Of a DNA stretch of 64,000 bases, positions 39,248 to 48,951 are shown in pieces. The notes below the pieces were generated by a model. That model was not told the origin of the DNA. It saw nothing but the letters and a program-made list of their open reading frames with translations, and searched no databases. Source of the stretch: Oscillospiraceae bacterium. Lineage in GTDB: Bacteria > Bacillota > Clostridia > Oscillospirales > Ruminococcaceae. The position numbers were made by a program, and so were the translations under genes. The DNA lies in assembly GCA_021201235.1 (NCBI GenBank), contig JAJQFI010000008.1, positions 124,001-188,000 of the forward strand. Reading direction: 5' to 3'. Position 1 is the stretch's first letter, and every line of letters begins with the position of its first letter.

Positions 39248-42200
39248 ATGGCAAGAAAAATGAAAACAATGGATGGCAACAATGCTGCCGCTTGGGCGTC
39301 ATATCCGTTCACAGAAGTAGCCGCCATCTATCCCATCACCCCTTCGTCGGTAATGGCAGAGGTAACCGACTCATGGTCGGCTAAGGGACAGACCAACCTT
39401 TTCGGAACTCCCGTAAGAGTTGCCGAAATGCAATCCGAGGCAGGTGCCGCAGGTACGGTTCACGGCTCTTTGACAGCCGGTGCTCTTACCACCACCTACA
39501 CTGCATCTCAGGGTCTTCTTCTGATGATTCCGAACATGTACAAGATTGCCGGTGAATTGCTTCCCTGCGTCATCCATGTTTCGGCAAGATGCGTTGCATC
39601 TCATGCACTTAACATCTTCGGCGACCACTCAGACATTTATGCCTGCCGTCAGACCGGATTTGCTATGCTCTGCTCCACCAACCCTCAGGAGGTTATGGAC
39701 CTTGGAACAGTCGCACACTTAGCCACCATCAAGTCAAGAGTACCTTTCCTTCACTTCTTCGACGGCTTCAGAACCTCTCACGAGATTCAGAAGATTGAGG
39801 TCTGGGACAAGGAAGACGTTGCCGAAATGGTCGACTGGGACGCTCTTGAGGAATTCAGAAACCGTTCCATCAACCCTGAGCACCCGGTTCTCAGAGGCTC
39901 CGCTCAGAACCCCGACATCTTCTTCCAGGCAAGAGAAGCCTGCAACCCCTACTATGATGCTGTTCCCGGCGTTGTAGAGGAGTATATGGACAAGGTCAAT
40001 GCTAAGATTGGCACCAATTACAAGCTCTTCAACTACTATGGCGCTCCCGATGCCGAAAAGGTCATCATCGCTATGGGTTCCGTTTGCGACACTATCGAAG
40101 AGACTATCGACTACCTCAATGCCAAGGGCGAAAAGCTCGGTCTCGTCAAGGTAAGACTTTACAGACCGTTCGTTGCTGACAAGCTCGTTGAGGCTATTCC
40201 CGACACCGTCAAGATGATCAGTGTCCTCGACAGAACCAAGGAGCCCGGCTCTTTGGGCGAGCCTCTTTATCTCGATGTTGTTGCGGCTCTTAAGAACTCG
40301 AAGTTTGCTGACGTTCCCATTGCGGGCGGCAGATACGGCTTGGGCTCGAAGGATACAACTCCCGACCAGATCAAGGCTGTTTATGACAACTGCGTTGGCT
40401 CAGACGACTACAAGCCGAGATTCACTATCGGCATCGACGACGATGTTACTCATCTTTCGCTCAAGTCTCAGGGCAAGCTCGACTCCGCACCTGCCGGAAC
40501 AATCTCCTGCAAGTTCTGGGGTCTTGGCTCTGATGGTACCGTCGGCGCAAACAAGAACTCCATCAAGATTATCGGCGACCACACCGACAAGTATGCTCAG
40601 GCTTACTTCTCCTATGACTCCAAGAAGTCGGGCGGTGTTACCGTTTCTCACCTTCGCTTCGGCGATACTCCGATAAAGTCCACTTACCTTATCAACCAGG
40701 CTGACTTTGTCGCTTGCCATAACGAATCCTACATCAATAAGTACGATATAGTTCAGGACGTAAAGCCCGGCGGAACCTTCCTTCTCAACTGCCAGTGGAG
40801 CGTTGACGAATTGGATGAAAAGCTTCCCGGACAGGCCAAGAGATATATCGCTGACAACAATATCAAGTTCTACATCATCAACGGTATCGAAATCGGCAAG
40901 AAGATTGGTTTGGGCTCGAGAATCAACACTGTTTTGCAGTCTGCATTCTTCAAGCTTGCAAACATCATCCCGATTGACGAGGCTATCCAGTATATGAAGG
41001 ATGCCGCTACCGCTTCCTACTCCAAGAAGGGCGAAGCTATCGTCAAGATGAACCACGACGCTATCGACGCCGGCTGTGAGCAGGTTGTCGAGGTCAAGGT
41101 TCCCGACTCGTGGAAGTCCTGCGCTGACACCGAAATCGGTATGCCCAAGGCTACCGGCGAGAACGAGACTCTTGTCAACTTCGTTAATAACATCCTCATT
41201 CCTTGCAACGCTCAGCAGGGCGATAAGCTCCCCGTTTCCACATTCGTAAAGAATGCCGACGGTACCTTCCCGCAGGGCTCTGCCGCTTACGAGAAGAGAG
41301 GAATCGCTATCGACGTTCCCGCTTGGAACTCCGACAACTGCATTCAGTGCAACTTCTGCTCTTATGTTTGCCCGCACGCTGTTATCCGTCCTTCCATCAT
41401 GACCGAGGAAGAGCTCGCTAATGCTCCTGAGGCGGCTAAGGCAAAGGCTAAGCCCGCAACCGGTATGCCCGGCTACTACTTCGTAATGACAATGTCTGCT
41501 CTTGACTGCACAGGCTGTGGCTCTTGCGTGAACGTATGCCCCGGCAAGAAGGGCGAGAAGGCACTCTCGATGAAGTCGCTTGACAGTCAGCTCGGCGAGC
41601 AGGAAGTCTTCGACTATGCAAGATCTCTCGACGACAAGCCCGAGGTTCACGAGAAGTTCAAGGATACCACCGTCAAGGGCTCGCAGTTCAAGCAGCCGAT
41701 GCTCGAATTCTCCGGTGCTTGCGCAGGATGCGGCGAAACTCCTTATGCTAAGCTCGTTACTCAGCTCTTCGGCGACAGAATGTATATCGCCAACGCTACA
41801 GGATGCTCCTCTATCTGGGGCGGCTCCGCACCTTCAACTCCTTATACCACCAACAGAGACGGCAAGGGTCCCGCTTGGGCTAACTCCCTCTTCGAGGACA
41901 ATGCTGAGTTCGGCTATGGTATGTATCTCGCACAGAACACCATCCGTGAGAGAAACATCGCAAAGCTCAAGAAGATTTCCGAGACAGTTGAGTGCCCCGA
42001 GTGCAAGGCAGTAGTTGACGAGTACCTCGCAACAGTCGACGACGGTCAGGCTAACAGCGTTGCTACCGACAAGCTCGTTGAGGTTCTCCCGAAGATTGGT
42101 ACCCCCGAGGCTCTCGAAGTTCTCAAGGAGAAAGACTTCCTCAGAAAGAAGTCAATGTGGATCTTCGGCGGCGACGGCTGGGCTTATGATATCGGCTTCG

Positions 42201-42796
42201 GCGGACTTGACCACGTCATCGCTCAGAACATCGACGTCAACATCTTCGTATTCGACACCGAGGTTTACTCCAACACCGGCGGACAGGCTTCCAAGGCAAC
42301 TCCTACCGGCGCAATCGCTCAGTTTGCCGCCACAGGTAAGGCTATCAAGAAGAAGGATCTCGCAGGCATCGCAATGACCTATGGCTACGTTTACGTTGCG
42401 CACGTTGCAATGGGTGCTGATTACAACCAGTGCATCAAGGCTATTGCAGAGGCTGAGAGCTACCACGGACCTTCAATCATCATCGGTTATGCTCCTTGTA
42501 TCAACCACGGTATCAAGGGCGGCATGAGCATCGCTCAGACCGAGGAGAAGAAGGCTGTTGACGCTGGTTACTGGCACCTCTACAGATACGATCCGAGACT
42601 CGCTGCCGAGGGCAAGAATCCGTTCCACCTCGACTCCAAGGCTCCGACCGCTGAGTACAAGGACTTCCTCATGGGTGAGGTCAGATACAACTCCCTCGCT
42701 CGTTCGAATCCTGAGAGAGCCGAAAAGCTCTTCGACTCCGCTGTCGACAATGCTAAGAACAGGTATGATTACCTTGTCGAGCTGTCGAATCAGTGA
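39248..42796 (+). CDS. nifJ: Pyruvate:ferredoxin (flavodoxin) oxidoreductase
   Basis: MARKMKTMDGNNAAAWASYPFTEVAAIYPITPSSVMAE; two 4Fe-4S clusters (CIQCNFCSYVCPHA, CTGCGSCVNVCPG); TPP-binding C-terminal domain. Confidence 0.97.
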   Translation: MARKMKTMDGNNAAAWASYPFTEVAAIYPITPSSVMAEVTDSWSAKGQTNLFGTPVRVAEMQSEAGAAGTVHGSLTAGALTTTYTASQGLLLMIPNMYKIAGELLPCVIHVSARCVASHALNIFGDHSDIYACRQTGFAMLCSTNPQEVMDLGTVAHLATIKSRVPFLHFFDGFRTSHEIQKIEVWDKEDVAEMVDWDALEEFRNRSINPEHPVLRGSAQNPDIFFQAREACNPYYDAVPGVVEEYMDKVNAKIGTNYKLFNYYGAPDAEKVIIAMGSVCDTIEETIDYLNAKGEKLGLVKVRLYRPFVADKLVEAIPDTVKMISVLDRTKEPGSLGEPLYLDVVAALKNSKFADVPIAGGRYGLGSKDTTPDQIKAVYDNCVGSDDYKPRFTIGIDDDVTHLSLKSQGKLDSAPAGTISCKFWGLGSDGTVGANKNSIKIIGDHTDKYAQAYFSYDSKKSGGVTVSHLRFGDTPIKSTYLINQADFVACHNESYINKYDIVQDVKPGGTFLLNCQWSVDELDEKLPGQAKRYIADNNIKFYIINGIEIGKKIGLGSRINTVLQSAFFKLANIIPIDEAIQYMKDAATASYSKKGEAIVKMNHDAIDAGCEQVVEVKVPDSWKSCADTEIGMPKATGENETLVNFVNNILIPCNAQQGDKLPVSTFVKNADGTFPQGSAAYEKRGIAIDVPAWNSDNCIQCNFCSYVCPHAVIRPSIMTEEELANAPEAAKAKAKPATGMPGYYFVMTMSALDCTGCGSCVNVCPGKKGEKALSMKSLDSQLGEQEVFDYARSLDDKPEVHEKFKDTTVKGSQFKQPMLEFSGACAGCGETPYAKLVTQLFGDRMYIANATGCSSIWGGSAPSTPYTTNRDGKGPAWANSLFEDNAEFGYGMYLAQNTIRERNIAKLKKISETVECPECKAVVDEYLATVDDGQANSVATDKLVEVLPKIGTPEALEVLKEKDFLRKKSMWIFGGDGWAYDIGFGGLDHVIAQNIDVNIFVFDTEVYSNTGGQASKATPTGAIAQFAATGKAIKKKDLAGIAMTYGYVYVAHVAMGADYNQCIKAIAEAESYHGPSIIIGYAPCINHGIKGGMSIAQTEEKKAVDAGYWHLYRYDPRLAAEGKNPFHLDSKAPTAEYKDFLMGEVRYNSLARSNPERAEKLFDSAVDNAKNRYDYLVELSNQ

Positions 42797-42818
42797 TAGG
42801 CTGAAATCCAGATATAAT

Positions 42819-42851
42819 AAAATCCCCCGAGGTAATTCTCGGGGGATTTTT
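42819..42851 (+). terminator. nifJ terminator
   Basis: AAATCCCCCGAG...CTCGGGGGATTTTT. Confidence 0.9.
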
Positions 42852-42854
42852 GTG

Positions 42855-42910
42855 CTTCGCAAACCTCTCAGTCGCCTTCGGCGCCAGCTCCCCTAAGCTT
42901 ATGGGAGCCA
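42855..42910. repeat. REP-like dispersed palindromic element, copy 4
   Basis: GCTTCGCAAACCTCTCAGTCGCCTTCGGCGCCAGCTCCCCTAAGCTTATGGGAGCC. Confidence 0.75.
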
Positions 42911-42941
42911 TAATTGTGGAGAACAAAGCTTTCAATTCTAA

Positions 42942-42970
42942 TTGACATTTATCACTTTATATGGTACAAT
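42942..42970 (+). promoter_or_regulatory. Promoter of candidate toxin, TA locus 3
   Basis: TTGACA-N17-TACAAT. Confidence 0.8.
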
Positions 42971-43022
42971 AATATTCAGCGAGAGGTGGTCGCTCTTTTC
43001 CGAACGGAAAGGAGTGATGCTC

Positions 43023-43112
43023 ATGGACGTTTCTACCGTCATTCTGCTTCTTGGTTTGCTGATATCAGCTATCAATTTGGGCATTACCATCGGTAATAGT
43101 TCAAAGAAATAG
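43023..43112 (+). CDS. Candidate type I toxin (Fst/TxpA/holin-like type), 29 aa
   Basis: MDVSTVILLLGLLISAINLGITIGNSSKK; RBS AAAGGAGTGATGCTC-ATG; 5' leader GCGAGAGGTGGTCGCTCTT. Confidence 0.75.
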   Translation: MDVSTVILLLGLLISAINLGITIGNSSKK

Positions 43113-43219
43113 CTGTCCTTTGACTTCCACGTCAAAAAACAGCCTTCCCCGTTTCAATTAACTTTGTTCGGAGAGTGACCTTGTTGCCTGAATGACCAGT
43201 TCAGGCAACGCCTCTCGCT
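43100..43219 (-). ncRNA. Candidate antisense antitoxin RNA, TA locus 3
   Basis: Hairpin GTTGCCTGAA-ctggtca-TTCAGGCAAC; TCACTC complementary to toxin SD GAGTGA; 3' stem GCTGT..TTTGACGTGGAAGTCAAA..ACAGC-TATTTCTTT. Confidence 0.6.
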
Positions 43220-43225
43220 ATTTTT

Positions 43226-43254
43226 ATTATAGAATACTTTCTATCCTTTGTCAA
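43226..43254 (-). promoter_or_regulatory. Promoter of candidate antitoxin RNA, TA locus 3
   Basis: Minus strand TTGACA-N17-TATAAT. Confidence 0.85.
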
Positions 43255-43344
43255 GAGGAAATTTTTATTTATAAGGTTATATAGCTTCGCCCCGAGATGG
43301 ATTGGTCTCGGGGCGATTATTCTTTCAAGAATTTTCTTTAAAAA

Positions 43345-44985
43345 TTACTTTCTCTTGGAAGCTACGACTGCGAAGCCTGCGATTGCCATCGGAACGAGTG
43401 CGAGAACTGCGCCGGTAGTCGGGTTGGTCTCGGTTACTTCCTCAGCATCGGTGTCGTCAACGTCGAGCTCGTCATCCTCGGTCTCGGTGTTGGTGTCCTC
43501 AGCGGGCTCATCAACATCAACGGTTTCGGTTACGACAGTTCCGACAGGAACGAGAACCTTGACACTGGTAATGGTGTAGGAAGCAGAAGAGTTGGTGAGA
43601 AGGCTATAGGAAGAAGCTCCTGCGATACCAGCATCCTCGAGAGCGGCATAAACGGTTGCACCGTCATAGGAAATGGTGGTACCATCATCAGAAGTATAAG
43701 CAACCAAGCCGTCCTCATCCTCAGTAGTAGTACCTACTGTTGCGAGGAATACGTTAGTAGAGTTAGCAGAGATAGCAATCTTATCCCAAATCTCGCCGGA
43801 AACATAGGAAACTATGGTCTCGGTATCTCTTGTAATCCGGAGGATTGCTCCCTCAGTGTTAAGAGCCGCCGCAAAGGTGGAATCACCCAAAGCAGCCGAA
43901 GCCCAGTTGTTGGAAGCGAGGTTGATATCATAAGAGAATGCCTCGTAGTAATCAACGCCGTCGATATTTACAACAGTAGCCTCAGTCTCTTCGCCGCCGA
44001 CATACTCCTTGCAAACAGTGCAGTAACCGTCAGAATTTGCTGTATGCGGAACGCAAATGAAATGACCATCAACAATAAGCGCATGATACTCTTCATTTAC
44101 ATAAACAAAACGCATAGAAGAAGTGGTAGAGCTTTCAGCAGGAGTTACGTCAATAGTAAGGGAAGTCAGCTCAACACTATTGCCGCTAACAAACCAAACC
44201 TGAACTTCTGCGTACACATCAGAACCAACTACAAAGGTGTAAGTTGGACTAATTGTGCTTCCATCACTAGATTCAAAGCTACTACTCATACTGCCCCATC
44301 CGTCAGAACCATTTGCCCCAATGGTGCCATTGAAGTAACCGTCAGACTTAAGTGTAGCGGTAATAGTAAGAGTATCGCCCTCTGCATACGAACTAGTCAA
44401 ATAGCTTGAATAATCAGTAATTACAAAGTTCTCAGCGGCAGTGTAAGTGTAGATTGCAGTGCTACTTGACGAAGACGATGTATCCTCAGTAGTAACCGTG
44501 AATGAGCTGACAGTCCAAGTACGAGTAACTGCGTCGGATCCATAGCAATTGTTCTTAATAAGGAATGAAACTGTATCGGTCGATGACAAAGTGGAAGTGT
44601 CAACACCATTGTCAGCAAAATTGAATGTGGTGCTACCATACTTAACATCACCAACAGCGGTTCCGTTTACATAAACGGAAATTGCAAGATAGGTGTAATC
44701 AGAAAAACTGTCGAAATCAAACGACATCTCAGTAATAGTCGTTGCATCTATGCTCGACGGCAAATCATAAGCTATTGCGCCGCCGCTGTAGTTACCTGTC
44801 AAAGTGACAGTCAAAGCACCATCTGCGGAAACAGACACATCACTGTATCCCCAGTTTTGAATGCTGGTATTCTGAGTTACATCAGCAAAGGTATAGGTCG
44901 TAGTCGTAGTATCCGCTACAACAAACACACAAAGTGAGCTTATCGTGAGGACGAGAGCCGTCGCAACAGCTAAAATTTTCTTCAT
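43345..44985 (-). CDS. Secreted cell-surface protein with NPTTG sorting-type C-terminus
   Basis: MKKILAVATALVLTISSLCVFVVA signal; beta-rich modules; TNPTTGAVLALVPMAIAGFAVVASKRK. Confidence 0.75.
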   Translation of the reverse strand: MKKILAVATALVLTISSLCVFVVADTTTTTYTFADVTQNTSIQNWGYSDVSVSADGALTVTLTGNYSGGAIAYDLPSSIDATTITEMSFDFDSFSDYTYLAISVYVNGTAVGDVKYGSTTFNFADNGVDTSTLSSTDTVSFLIKNNCYGSDAVTRTWTVSSFTVTTEDTSSSSSSTAIYTYTAAENFVITDYSSYLTSSYAEGDTLTITATLKSDGYFNGTIGANGSDGWGSMSSSFESSDGSTISPTYTFVVGSDVYAEVQVWFVSGNSVELTSLTIDVTPAESSTTSSMRFVYVNEEYHALIVDGHFICVPHTANSDGYCTVCKEYVGGEETEATVVNIDGVDYYEAFSYDINLASNNWASAALGDSTFAAALNTEGAILRITRDTETIVSYVSGEIWDKIAISANSTNVFLATVGTTTEDEDGLVAYTSDDGTTISYDGATVYAALEDAGIAGASSYSLLTNSSASYTITSVKVLVPVGTVVTETVDVDEPAEDTNTETEDDELDVDDTDAEEVTETNPTTGAVLALVPMAIAGFAVVASKRK

Positions 44986-45224
44986 GTTTTTTTCCTCCAA
45001 ATATCGATATTATTGGGCGCACCAAGCCTAATCGGCGGCACCCGACGGGTCATCCACTCCCGAAGGGTCCAATTCCGAGCATTCTTCGGCATCATCCCAT
45101 TTTGCCGCTCTCGTCGCAGAAAGGCTCCGATACCATCCCACGAAACCATAAAAAACGACTTAAGCTGTACATACATAGTATAACACATTCTCGAGTCAAT
45201 GTCCAATAAAAATTCATCGGAATA

Positions 45225-45265
45225 TTGCACAAAATTATTATTGTGTTTTTGTGCAGGGTGCACAA
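45225..45265. promoter_or_regulatory. Candidate operator: half-site TTGCACAAA plus palindrome TTGTGCA-GGG-TGCACAA
   Basis: Same layout as 14910-14949; upstream of the surface protein gene on minus strand. Confidence 0.6.
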
Positions 45266-45274
45266 AGGTTCGAA

Positions 45275-46813
45275 CTACTTGAACACCGCAAACGAATACA
45301 TCGGGAGCGTCAGCACGCCGTCTTCATAGGTTGCGTTGCCTTCGACCGCAAGCTCAGCTTGGAGCTCGCCGAGGTCCATCTCCACCGTCTTTTCCTCCGT
45401 CGAGAAGTTCACGACGATGGTTATGGTGCTCTCCTCCCACGTCTTTGAGAAGATGAGGACGTCCATGTCGCTGTAGTAGGTCATCTTCATCTCGCCACGG
45501 GCGATTTCGGGGAAGGCATTGCGGATGTTGTTGCAACGCTTGTAGTAGTTGAGGATTGAGGTCTCGTCCGCATACTGCTCCTCCACGCCGTCAAAGGCGT
45601 ATGATGCAGAGGTCGTTCCGGGAGGGTTGTCGGTGAGGTTCTCGCCGGAGTTGTCCCAGAGCATGGCGATTCGCTTGTTTGGGTCGTCGCCCGAGCCGAC
45701 CATTCCTATCTCGTCGCCGTAGTAGGTGAACGTCGTGCCGTTGAGGAGCGAAAGCATCCCATAGGCGAACTTGACCTTGTTCTCGTCCCTGCCGACCGAG
45801 CCGGCGATTCTTCCCGTATCGTGGTTATCAAGGAACGGCGCCGCAATCGACTCGCCGCTGTTGGCGGTCTTATAGACGGTGTTCGCATAGGTCCAGAAGT
45901 AGTTCGCGGGGTAGGCGTTCGAGAAGGTCATGTTGATATAGCCCTCTTGCTGGGAGACGGAGAAGGCGAAGAATGAGGTTTCGGGGGCGTTTTCATAGTA
46001 GGTCTTGACGATGGAATCCGACTCCCAGACCTCGCCGACAACGAACGCGTCGGGGTTATACTTCTGCGCGACGTCGGTGAGCCAAGCGCAGAATTCGGCG
46101 CTCTTAGTGTAATCGCCGGTGTAGAAGCTCGTGCAGGCATCAAGGCGGAAGCCATCGACTCCCTTCCCTATCCAGAATTCGATTATGTTCTCGATTTCCG
46201 TTCTGACGTTTTCGCTGTCCAGATTCAGGTCGGGCATACTGTAGGTGAAGCGTGCTTCATAGTAAATGCCGTCATAGTAGCTGTAGCCGTCAAGGGCGGT
46301 TTCGGAGAAGTTATAGTAATCGTAGTACTCCCCTTCCGTGTCGCCGTCCCAGGCGCTCTGGATTGCGGATTTGAACCACGGGTGTTCGCTCGAGGTGTGA
46401 TTAACTACTAAATCTATAATTATCTTGATTCCACGGGCGTGGGCTTCCTCAACAAGATTCTCGAAGTCCTCCATAGTGCCGAACTGCGAATCAACCGCAT
46501 AGTAATCCGTCACGTCGTACTTGTGGTAGGAATAGCCCTCGGTAATCGGCATGAACCAGATTCCTGTGTAGCTAAGATCCTTGATGTAGTCAAGCTTCGA
46601 GGTGACGCCATTGAAGTCGCCGATGCCGTCGCCGTCCGAATCGCAGAAGGAATAGACGAAGATTTCGTAGTAGTTCCCATAGTTGTCGTCCGGGATGTTC
46701 TCCTCAAGAAGAGTAACCTCCGCCATGGTGTATCCGCCGGCGGTGTCCGAAGTACTTCCGCAAGCGGTCAATAAAATCATAAACGCCAGCATCAGCGCAA
46801 TAAGTCTTTTCAT
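45275..46813 (-). CDS. GH13 alpha-amylase family lipoprotein
   Basis: Lipobox LLTACGS; GITSKLDYIKDLSYTGIWFMPI-like, IKIIIDLVVNHTSSEHPWF, VDGFRLDACTSF, AFVVGEVW, FLDNHDTGRIAG. Confidence 0.93.
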   Translation of the reverse strand: MKRLIALMLAFMILLTACGSTSDTAGGYTMAEVTLLEENIPDDNYGNYYEIFVYSFCDSDGDGIGDFNGVTSKLDYIKDLSYTGIWFMPITEGYSYHKYDVTDYYAVDSQFGTMEDFENLVEEAHARGIKIIIDLVVNHTSSEHPWFKSAIQSAWDGDTEGEYYDYYNFSETALDGYSYYDGIYYEARFTYSMPDLNLDSENVRTEIENIIEFWIGKGVDGFRLDACTSFYTGDYTKSAEFCAWLTDVAQKYNPDAFVVGEVWESDSIVKTYYENAPETSFFAFSVSQQEGYINMTFSNAYPANYFWTYANTVYKTANSGESIAAPFLDNHDTGRIAGSVGRDENKVKFAYGMLSLLNGTTFTYYGDEIGMVGSGDDPNKRIAMLWDNSGENLTDNPPGTTSASYAFDGVEEQYADETSILNYYKRCNNIRNAFPEIARGEMKMTYYSDMDVLIFSKTWEESTITIVVNFSTEEKTVEMDLGELQAELAVEGNATYEDGVLTLPMYSFAVFK

Positions 46814-46879
46814 AATTGCCTCCTATACAAATCGTGGAGTGCAGGGATTAACTCCACACTCCACTTTCGAATTTATAAA

Positions 46880-47140
46880 TCAGAGTTCGCCCTTTTTGTA
46901 GGTATGATACTCGAGGTCTCCGGCGTCGTCGCCGAAGGAGTCGATGCGCGCCATGATGAGCCCGTATTTGTCCTTGATCTGCTCGTTCATGCGAAGGATT
47001 TTCTCCTCGCTTCCACGGAAGCAACAGCGAAGGCAGTAGTACTCCTCTTTCTCGGCGTCATAGAACAAATCCATATCTATGTCGCGCTGGAAGCACTGGG
47101 GACAGCGATAGTTCAGTCTGCCTTTTGTAGCTTGAGACAT
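46880..47140 (-). CDS. Small zinc-ribbon protein, overlaps upstream gene
   Basis: YRCPQCFQRDIDMDLFYDAEKEEYYCLRCCFRG: two CxxC knuckles. Confidence 0.65.
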   Translation of the reverse strand: MSQATKGRLNYRCPQCFQRDIDMDLFYDAEKEEYYCLRCCFRGSEEKILRMNEQIKDKYGLIMARIDSFGDDAGDLEYHTYKKGEL

Positions 47141-48933
47141 GTTCTCATACCTCCATTCTTAAGCTTCTTCTTGAGCGAGATGCGATACGAAGGTGAGAAG
47201 GCGTGCCCTTCCTCGAACTCTCCGAAGTCGTTGTCGCCGGTCATCTCGACGATGGTCTCAACGTCGGGGATAACCACTCTTACGGATGTGGTGTTGGGAA
47301 CATCCACTATCCTGCACTTATAGTTAAATTCGACAGTCTCGCACTCAGATTCGCTCTCGCAGATGAGCTTGATTTTCGTCATATCCGACTGATATTCGGT
47401 CGTACCGAATGCGCCGGTGAAGTATTCATCAAACGTGACTTCGTGGTCGCCAATATCGTTCAAGATATTTCTCTCGATGATGATTTCGCCTGTTCCACGC
47501 TTGAAGGTGAACTTCGACTGAAGCTCCATAGTGAAGTCAGCGAATTCGATCTCGACAGGCGTGGTCGTGACGACGGTGTCGCCGCCTTCCTTTGACCAAG
47601 TCGCCTTGCATCTGACCAAAGCCAAGTCAATCTCTTCGCTTCCACAGGAGACTTTCAAAGACTTGACGGTTCCTGCACCCGCATAGTGGGTGAAGTAGCC
47701 GGCACGGTAGTTAGCCTGAATCAGATACGGATACGAAGCGTCATAGACGTGATCTGTTCCGATTCCACACTTCCAGTCGAGCTGAGCGACGTAAGGACGA
47801 AGGTCAATCATAGCTCCGCCCTGATTGAAGTCGAGGCAGGCTCTCATATACGGGTCGCAGTACCAGAAGTACTGCTTCTGTGAGCCGTAGAGAATGTCCT
47901 TCCAGAGAGCGACCTCCGGCTCGTCGTAGCTCTTGACGGAGCGGTAGTAGTCGGCGAACTCGCTCATGGTCATGTCGTCGCACTTGCCCTCTTTTTTGAG
48001 CTTGCCGTAGTAAGCCATTCCGTCCTCATAGGACTTCTTTAAGAGCTCATAAGGCGCTTCCCATCTTCCGGCTTTATTCAGCCATCCGGGTCCGACAAAG
48101 ACCATGTTATAAGCCAAGCCATTATTGTACTTCCCGAGATGTCTATACTGGTCGACAAGATTGAAGAAGTACGGAAGCTCGTTTTCTTTATAGACCAAGC
48201 CTCTCAGGACGTTCTGCGGATGTGTTCCGAAGTTCGAGCCGTTGCCGTCGAAGCAGGCAATCAGGTCTCTTGAGAGGTGTGGGATTGCAACAATTCCGCT
48301 GTCGTCGGCTTCGTTCATTGCCGGGCAATGGGTGTTGTGCTTCGAGGGAATCCACGGCGCCCATGGTCCGCCGTCCATGAAGGTGTACCAGCTGTTATTA
48401 CAGGTGTGGTATGCCTTGGGTCCTTCTTCCCAGCAGGTCGCGACGGCGCATGTGACCGACGGATACTTCTCTTTTATATAATTGATGCAGAAGGCATCAA
48501 GGTAGTAGGAGCCGGTCGACTTCGGATAGAAGCCGAACTTCTCATAGAAGAGTCCGAAGCAGTCGTCGATAATCGCCATCTTGTCTTCTTCCGAGAACAT
48601 CCAGATGCAGAAGTCCTTGGTCTTGTACTTTTCCTTGAACTGCTTGCAGGGAAGTCCCAAAAGGCTCAGTGAGATTTCGTCGCCGTAAACCTCGTGGTCG
48701 TGCTTTGCCATTTCGACGATGATATCGTTGAAGAGCGAGGCATAGGTTATCTGAATTGTGGTTTTCAAGCCGTTTGCGTGTGCGGTAGCCTGCTGGAAGA
48801 CGAATATATCAAGTGATTCGTCGTGCAAGTCGTCCGCACCGACATTTTCTTTCTTTCCTCTGCCCGTGACCTTCTCCGCATATTCGGGAGAAAGCTCGGG
48901 GCGGTGGATTACATTTACTATGAACTTATCCAT
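47113..48933 (-). CDS. Putative carbohydrate-active protein of unknown family (NodB/GH57-like fold suspected)
   Basis: 606 aa, inside the sugar ABC operon; FCIWMFSEEDKMAIIDDCFGLFYEKFGFYPKSTGSYYLDAFCINYIKEKYPSVTCAVATCWEEG. Confidence 0.55.
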   Translation of the reverse strand: MDKFIVNVIHRPELSPEYAEKVTGRGKKENVGADDLHDESLDIFVFQQATAHANGLKTTIQITYASLFNDIIVEMAKHDHEVYGDEISLSLLGLPCKQFKEKYKTKDFCIWMFSEEDKMAIIDDCFGLFYEKFGFYPKSTGSYYLDAFCINYIKEKYPSVTCAVATCWEEGPKAYHTCNNSWYTFMDGGPWAPWIPSKHNTHCPAMNEADDSGIVAIPHLSRDLIACFDGNGSNFGTHPQNVLRGLVYKENELPYFFNLVDQYRHLGKYNNGLAYNMVFVGPGWLNKAGRWEAPYELLKKSYEDGMAYYGKLKKEGKCDDMTMSEFADYYRSVKSYDEPEVALWKDILYGSQKQYFWYCDPYMRACLDFNQGGAMIDLRPYVAQLDWKCGIGTDHVYDASYPYLIQANYRAGYFTHYAGAGTVKSLKVSCGSEEIDLALVRCKATWSKEGGDTVVTTTPVEIEFADFTMELQSKFTFKRGTGEIIIERNILNDIGDHEVTFDEYFTGAFGTTEYQSDMTKIKLICESESECETVEFNYKCRIVDVPNTTSVRVVIPDVETIVEMTGDNDFGEFEEGHAFSPSYRISLKKKLKNGGMRTCLKLQKAD

Positions 48934-48951
48934 CAGTTACGCTCCTGAGAA

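Noticed and set aside
40400-41650. 416-aa minus-strand ORF antisense to nifJ
   Set aside because: Shadow ORF created by GC-rich third positions; translation has no recognisable domain, while nifJ is unequivocal
43289-43325. CGCCCCGAGA...TCTCGGGGCG hairpin as terminator of the NPTTG gene
   Set aside because: Strong stem but no clear U-tract on the minus-strand 3' side; not called
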